A model generated the notes under the pieces. It was not told where the DNA came from, searched no databases, and saw only the letters and a program-made list of their open reading frames with translations. Below, piece by piece: positions 57,450 through 64,000 of a DNA stretch of 64,000 nt; position 1 is the first letter of the stretch, and every line of letters begins with the position of its first letter. The translations under genes were made by a program, and so were the position numbers. This DNA is from Omphiscola glabra (Eukaryota > Mollusca > Gastropoda > Lymnaeidae), in NCBI GenBank assembly GCA_964017045.1, contig OZ024808.1, positions 18,283,284 through 18,347,283 of the forward strand, written 5' to 3'.

Positions 57450-58790
57450 TCCAGAGCTATTGGAACAGTTATATTATAACAAATGTCAAAATCTTCAAAA
57501 TTTTAATTACTAACTAGTAAATATCATGTATTCAGGTAAACACTTCCCATATTAAAATATTGATAATTTAAAAAAAGAAAAAGCTGTAACAGAATAATCT
57601 ACTCCTGCAGCAGAATAGTTTATCATCTCTTGGATAAAAGGGGGGGGGGGGACACTAGCCCAAAATAGATTTTTGCACATATTTCTTTAAAAAGAAAACA
57701 GCCCTGACTGTTAAATATTATACCACACCATATTTTTTTGAAGCCATTCAGCAACCTCATCACACAATGGTGAACAGGCTGTTTTTAAATCACAGCTCAG
57801 TCGGAAGTCGCACATGTGTCGCAAATAAAGCTGACATTTAAGCTGCTGATGAATTGAGCACCAAATGTGAATAAGGCAAAATTATTCATTTTTTAAAAAA
57901 AAAATTCAAATAATCTTTTGGAGCAGGTCAAGTCAAGTGTGCAGGTAATGAATGCTGATGTCAGGAAGCAGGAATGGCAAGGCTTGCCAGGGGCAGGCAA
58001 GGGAGGCAAGTAAAATGCATGTGCAAATTAATCACAATGAGTCATTTTAAATTAAAAGACTTAATCACAGCCTGAAACAACCACAAAAGCATAAATGGAT
58101 CAATTTTTTTAAAATTTTGTCTTGGGGTTTGAGTGTAAATATATTTGAATTGAATCAACAAGCTCCTGAGTTTCAGGGGAGGGGGGCTGACTTGACTATC
58201 AAGCCAAACAAAATGGGTGCTGGAGTAAGTATTTGGGCTTTCTGAAGCACATCGGTAGAGTCAGCACTCTTAGATTGACTAGCACTCTATTATTTGCTCT
58301 ATGACTTAGATTTTATAATTTATATGCAAGAAATAAACTTATACAAGTTTGGATAATCGGCAACATAACCTGATGTTAGGTTGATTTTCATTAAGGACAA
58401 ATATAACATGTCACAAAAGATAAATTTGGTATGCAAGCAAATATTAATTATTTACATATTTTGGCAATAACATTTCATTTTGTATTAATTTATTGACACT
58501 TTTTTTTTATGCAACCGATACCAAAAATTGTTTTATTTTTAATTTTCAAACTCTTAAGTCTAAACAATCTCTTATGGTTTCCACAAAAATATTTACAGAA
58601 AAAAATCAATTTATTTAATTTTTTTGCTGTCCAGTCATATGATTTATTTGAACTTTCTACAACCCTGACAATCCACACACAAAATATTACAGTAAAGATT
58701 AATGAAATATTTTTTATATTTATACTCAACTATAATTTATACTTATTTTGATTCCACTGGTGATCAATATAAATAGGATATTATTGATTT
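57450..58790. other. No gene seen; region downstream of WDR38
   Basis: AT-rich sequence that should include the WDR38 3'UTR on the minus strand next to 58806. The ORFs at 58490-58751 are AT-rich and lack a domain. Confidence 0.5.
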
Positions 58791-58805
58791 AAATTATTTC
58801 TTTTT

Positions 58806-61800
58806 TTATTGATTTAAAATGTCCAATATTTTCCCCTCCATTGTCTTTGCATCTTCTCCTTCTCTTTTCTTGTGTAGTTTCTGACTTGTAGACACTGCAG
58901 CACCAGACGCTATGAGCAAACCATCTGGGGTGAATGCACAAAACTGAGCCAGGTCTGTGTTACCCTGCAACAGGTGGATGTAGCAATGGATGTTAGTGAG
59001 AAGTAAATAAAAATATTTGGTGATTACAAAACCAAGATTTGAATCTCGGTAAAGTTAGCTATGACAAAACATACCTGCATCCAAAATTGTAATTTAAATT
59101 AAGAAATGCTTTATTTGGCAGAGAGGTTAGGAAGTAGGAGAAATTTGACTTCCTATTTTACTTTCATCTTGATAATGAGTCAGTGGTTAACTCATCTTTA
59201 TTGCATTAACACAGACACCAATCCAATGTTTCAACTTACCTCTAATGTGTTAACACAGACACCGGTCAATATATCCCACACTTTAACAAAGTCATCATCA
59301 GCTGCGCTGGCTACAAAGGTGGAGTCAGGGGAGAAGCTAACGGCCTGCACCCAGCCAATATGTCCTTCTAAAATACGAAGACAGTTTCCTTTCCTGGGAT
59401 TCCACAACCGAATTGTTCTATCCCAAGAACCTGATGCCTGTGGATTATGAAAATTCTTTTTAAAGGTCTTTAAAATATAATAAATATAATTTATTTTCAA
59501 TATTCTTTGCATAGAAATTCCTTTTGAGATTAAAATTTTAAACTGTCTTAGTTCTGGAAGAGAGGCAGCTAAAGAATTCTAAGATTTAAAACTCATTTAT
59601 TAAGTATGTGTTATTTTCCCTCAAAATCAACTAAAATATCGGATTTACTGATCATGGTATTTTTTTTATAGAAATAATTTAAAATTTCAAATTGTAGGCT
59701 AAAAATCTTTACAAATGAAACAAAACAAAGACCATGTCAAAATGTTTACTTCTATTTTTATTTATTCTTTTCTTATTATATAATAAAGAAAACAAATTAT
59801 AACGGGAGAAAAAAATATTTTTTCTGCTCAAATGTGTCAACAGCTGATGATAATGAGATTTCTGCTTCATTGTGTCAGATGATAATTAGATCTCTGCTTC
59901 ATTGTGTCAACTGATTATGGGATTTCTGCTTTATTGTGTCAGCTGAAAAAAAGGAATTTCTGCTTTATTGTGTAAACTGACAATGTGATCTCTGCTTTAA
60001 TGTGTCAGCTTATCATGGCATTTCTGCTTCACAATGACAGCTTATAATGGGATTTCTGCAGAAGTAATCTCTGTTTATCACTCACGACAATGATATTGTA
60101 ACAGATCTACCAACCTTGTAAGGCAAGTTTCAAATTTATTTTAATAATTAACTACCTTAAATTATAGATAATATATTTTACAAAACATACTCTAAGCCGA
60201 TTATATTTAATGTAAAATCACCTCAAAATATTATTGTTATTCAGAATAAATCTCACCAACATTCCAATCCGAGAGAAGGAAATGGCATGAACATTTCCCG
60301 AGTGTCCCACCAAGACTTTGACAATGTCCTGCTCTTCTATCAACATCTCATGATCCACCAATACATTCTTTTCTTCTTGCTCTGAGACATACTCATTTTC
60401 AAAACAGCTTTGAAGACTGGAAACACTTCTCCCCTGTGCATCACTATTCAGATCAGTCTGGGCAGAGTCCACTTTAGGTTGAGCTGCCATTAAATCTGAT
60501 CTTATTTTCTGATATGCCTTATGGTTTAAAGTCCAAATTCTTACTGTAAAATCCCATGAACCAGATGCCTGTAATAAGTGTAAAATTCTAATTTTGAGTT
60601 AAAGCATGTACCCCTAACTATAGATACTGGTGATTTTTTTTTATAATTCGAATTCATAAATCTGGTTTTCTAGAAAGAATGCTCATTATTTAATAATCTA
60701 ATTTAAAAGGATATTTATTGTTTTGTTTTTTAAAATTATAATTTGTAAAAAATGTGGTTAATGAGGATCAAATATTTGCAGAGATTTATACATGTCTTGT
60801 GCTTTTAACTACCATCATTATATTTCAGGGCAGACATTTTTGTTTTAAGTAATTTGAATCTATTAATTCCAATAAATAAATTAATAATTTTCATTTTTTT
60901 TATGTATTCCTATTTCATATAGGCCACATTAACTAACTGCCCTTAAAATAAGTTTCAGAATAAAGTCAACTGCCACAAGCTGTTTAAAAATTAAAATTAT
61001 AACCAAGCTTAAAATGATTATTATAAAAAAGTAATAATAAAGGGGAAAGACTACATTTATGTTAGTTAAAGGAAATATGTGAAACAAAGTATGGGAAAAC
61101 TAGAAAAAAAGGATGCAACAAAACAACAAACCTGTTGGCAAGAAGCCTTCTTCGGCAATCATATGACAGTAAAAACAATATAAAAATTTAAAAAAAAACA
61201 CAAAGTTGCAATTTATCTGAGAGGACAGCAAGACGAATGTGATAGACTATTAGCAGGTAAGAGAGTTTATATAGGCAATAGGGGATGGAAGAAAGGAAAA
61301 GTAAGTCCACTGCAATTGGTTGAACAAAGAGGGGGCGGAGTGAAGATTTAACAAGTAAAGGAGATCATGACATTCATGCCATGTGGTGTCAAGGTCACAT
61401 AAGTCTGTATCAGTTGGTTCCCTATGTTCACCCTAATGGGCATGTTGCATCTTTTTTTAGTGTTTCCCATACTTTGTTTCACTTATTACCTTAAAAATAA
61501 ATAAACTTGAAGAATAAGCAAGTAAATGTAATTTGTCAGCTAATATGTCTTGTAAATGTTTAAAACTTTATATAGTTTTCTTAATATTGTGTGTTATTTT
61601 CCACTTATCAACATTAATTGTCTTACCAAGAGGTGACAATCTTGAGAAAATGAAACTGACTGGACAAGACTGCCATGACCTCTAAAAGTTTTCAAACATT
61701 TTCCAGTCTGAAATAATACAGTCATGTAATAGATCAGTGTTCCACAATTTTTTGGCTTTACAAGATCCCATGAGCTGGAAGATAAAACATATCCTGAGCA

Positions 61801-64000
61801 TTTAGTAATTTGTGAAAAAACTTGTACCATGTGAACCATCCCCTTGTGGTAAACTGTTACATTATAAACCACCACCTTGTGGTAAAATATCTCATTCTAA
61901 ACCATCAAAATGTGAACTGTCACACCATGAACCATCATCTTGTGAACTGTCACACAATGGAAAAATCACCTTTTATTGAATAATCACACAACAACAATCA
62001 CTGTTATTCATGTTGTTCCGCGTTTTCCCAATTCATCATCATCATTATCAGTTGCACTACAGCCCATGTAGGGCCCTGGCCTGCTCCACCACATCTTTTC
62101 CATCAGCTTAATTCGTGGTTTCCACTTCCATATGCAGACCCCTGGCTGATGTAAGGCTAGCTCTACATCATCAACTCAGCTCAGTCTTGGTTGACCGGTG
62201 AGCCATCTGTCGCTAGGTTACTGCCTGTAGATCATTTTTGCAGAATCCACAATCCGGCATCCTCTCAAGGTGTCCTATCCAGTACAGCCAATCTATTTAA
62301 ATTGTTGCCACTATGGGTGGGTCTTCAAGCAATTGACAGATCTCTTGGTTTATACACATTCTCCTTCCATCATTGTCTAACACTGGAGTGTATAAATTAC
62401 CTACTAATTATATTTTTACACTCTTTACTCCATTTGTGACCACATGATGTCAATAATTTTTTTAAAAATTTGTTGTTCAACGCTCTACATTCCAAAGTTA
62501 AAATAATCTGTAAAACGGTTTTGTGCACCTTGTGTTTGGTTAGTAGACCAAGAATATTTTTTAAAAATTGTCAGAATGCTTCTAGTTCAGAGAGGTGACA
62601 GTGAAAATTTTGTAATAAATACTTTATAAATATCGGTTTTAAAAAGGCTTTTTTCCTTATTAAATCACAGTACTATTAACAATTGAACAGTGTAAATTGT
62701 ATTATCCATACAAATATTAGAACAACCTACCTGTATGCACCATAACTTGGCAGTTCTGTCCCAGGATCCTGTACAACAGTAAACAGCCCCTGGTGAAAAT
62801 GCAACACTCTCTACACTTTTTGCATGGCCTGTCAAAGATGAAGAGAGAATTTAACCCGTTAAATGACCAAGAAGAAATCAATTAAATTCTAGGGAGATCT
62901 AATGTTCTGTGACAGCTCATGACTTCCATACAAAAAATAATGATCATTTTTTTCATTTTAAGTAACCTGGGCACTTTGGTTTTATGTACCAATTTTAGGC
63001 TTAAAAAGGTTCATGTTGAGTATGGGAGTTCATAAATAATTGTTGCAACTGGATATTATGTTTTGATTTCGTGCAGTGTGTTCTTTAGAGGTTAATTATT
63101 TAGTGAACACTCTTCCCACCTTGACTTGGTGAAGTATTTTTATGCTTATTATGACGTATTGTCTAGTCTGTTTTGTGACATACATTACAGTCATGTGGCA
63201 GTCATGAAAGGAAATTTGTGGAAGAAGGTTGTGTTTCTCTCTGATAGAAAGCTGGACTATACATGTGTATATAGAATTAACAGTTTATGAAATTAAATTA
63301 TAATATATTAAAGTTGGATTTATTATGAAAAAAGGACTTTAGTTGATTCAGTGCTATTATGACATATTACAATGTGTAAAAGAGCTTGGTGAATTAACCA
63401 TTATAGTATAAACAGGAGTTTGACAGTTCATAAATAATATACCAATAAGTGAAATATCTATTTGTATATGTGCCTAAGAATGTAATTTTTAATAAATTAA
63501 TTTTTTACAACAAGCATGCTAACCTTTGAGAACATAGATACATTCACCATTTGCAGTCTTCCAAATTCTTGCTGTGTTATCAAAAGACCCACTGGCTATG
63601 TATTTGCTGCATTCAGACACAGCTACACTTTTGATTGCACCTAATCCATAATGATAAAAAGTAGGCTATTAGAAGTTAGCATTATTTAGTTTAGCTTTTC
63701 AGAAGGACCATTTTTTAATAAACTAAGTAAAATCTGTTTTTACCATTCAAAATACTTATAAAGACCCTTTATGTTTCACTCCTTTAGAAACATGTTGCAT
63801 CAAAACAATTTATCTGTTTTTTAATGATATTTTTTTTGGTAAATTTTAAAAGGCTTTCATGATCTTTAAGAATTAATTAACTATAGATGCACCTTCATGA
63901 CCTTTCAGTCTTACAATACACTGTTTGGTTTTTACACTGAAGGCTCTGACTCTCTGATCATCACTTCCTGTAACCATTAACTGAAAATCAGGAGAGTAGC
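58806..64000 (-). CDS. WDR38: WD repeat-containing protein 38 (5' part outside window)
   Basis: Seven minus-strand exons: 64000-63893 (continues off the window), 63640-63524, 62828-62731, 61707-61627, 60568-60257, 59437-59240 and 58964-58806, all GT-AG and in phase, giving 356 residues. WD40 features recur: YSPDFQLMVTGSDDQRVRAF, SGSFDNTARIWK, CTGSWDRTAKLWC, ASGSWDFTVRIWTL, ASGSWDRTIRLWNP, with GH-containing strands between. The C-terminal exon reads DLAQFCAFTPDGLLIASGAA, which matches the divergent last blade of WDR38, then a lysine-rich tail. The family is a beta-propeller scaffold of unknown function. Exon 5 carries a long acidic insert (about 60330-60515) absent from human WDR38. Intron 4 holds a MITE, and intron 3 a LINE tail with a CAT-rich end near 62030-62300. 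Confidence 0.84.
59835..60065. repeat. 25-30-bp degenerate repeat (WDR38 intron)
   Basis: Diverged copies around TTTCTGCTTCATTGTGTCAG repeat about seven times. Confidence 0.8.
61079..61482. mobile_element. MITE with 39-40-bp terminal inverted repeats (WDR38 intron 4)
   Basis: The left end GTGAAACAAAGTATGGGAAA and continuing bases are mirrored at 61444-61482, giving nearly perfect inverted repeats through GATGCAAC. The element is about 404 bp with no transposase reading. No obvious multi-base target duplication is seen. Confidence 0.85.
62030..62300 (-). mobile_element. LINE tail fragment (WDR38 intron 3)
   Basis: The minus strand gives LYWIGHLERMPDCGF, like the GHV-RMP motif of LINE tails, and ends with the trinucleotide repeat seen as TCATCATCATCATTATCA on the plus strand. 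Confidence 0.5.

Overview
The window is animal nuclear DNA: AT-rich, with introns and GT-AG splice sites, conserved bilaterian genes, animal-type transposon remnants (hAT elements, non-LTR retrotransposons, MITEs), and very many minisatellites. The repeat style and the conserved proteins suggest a mollusc, most likely a heterobranch gastropod. That is an inference from style, not from a species marker.

Layout. 1-1.2 kb (+): last exon of prostaglandin E synthase 2 (PTGES2). 6.9-12.8 kb (-): ANKRD45, five coding exons resolved, last exon not. 19.0-27.6 kb (+): a complete ten-exon KLHL20 (BTB-BACK-Kelch CUL3 adaptor). 27.6-42 kb: no convincing gene, only minisatellites, hAT-type MITEs and a GC-rich hairpin-dense island. 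42.0-43.15 kb (+): a broken type-B carboxylesterase. 43.4-46.15 kb (-): a two-exon gene for a small secreted protein with a regular CX3C-X6 cysteine pattern, not recognised as a known family. 46.2-58.8 kb: LINE tails and large tandem arrays. 58.8 kb to the window end (-): WDR38, with its 5' part outside the window.

How the genes relate. ANKRD45 and KLHL20 are head to head with about 6.2 kb between their start codons. I recall the same neighbours and orientation in human 1q25, so this looks like very old microsynteny. The other genes show no shared pathway: PTGES2 is a GST-fold mitochondrial/Golgi protein, WDR38 is a WD40 beta-propeller, and the cysteine-rich gene is probably an exported peptide.

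Repeats dominate the rest. Nearly every minisatellite has its own private unit copied from local sequence. In one case the copied unit is an exon end plus its splice donor, leaving six tandem donors in KLHL20. Several MITEs have clear 8-bp target duplications. Many long open frames here are only readings through arrays whose period is a multiple of three, and they are not genes.
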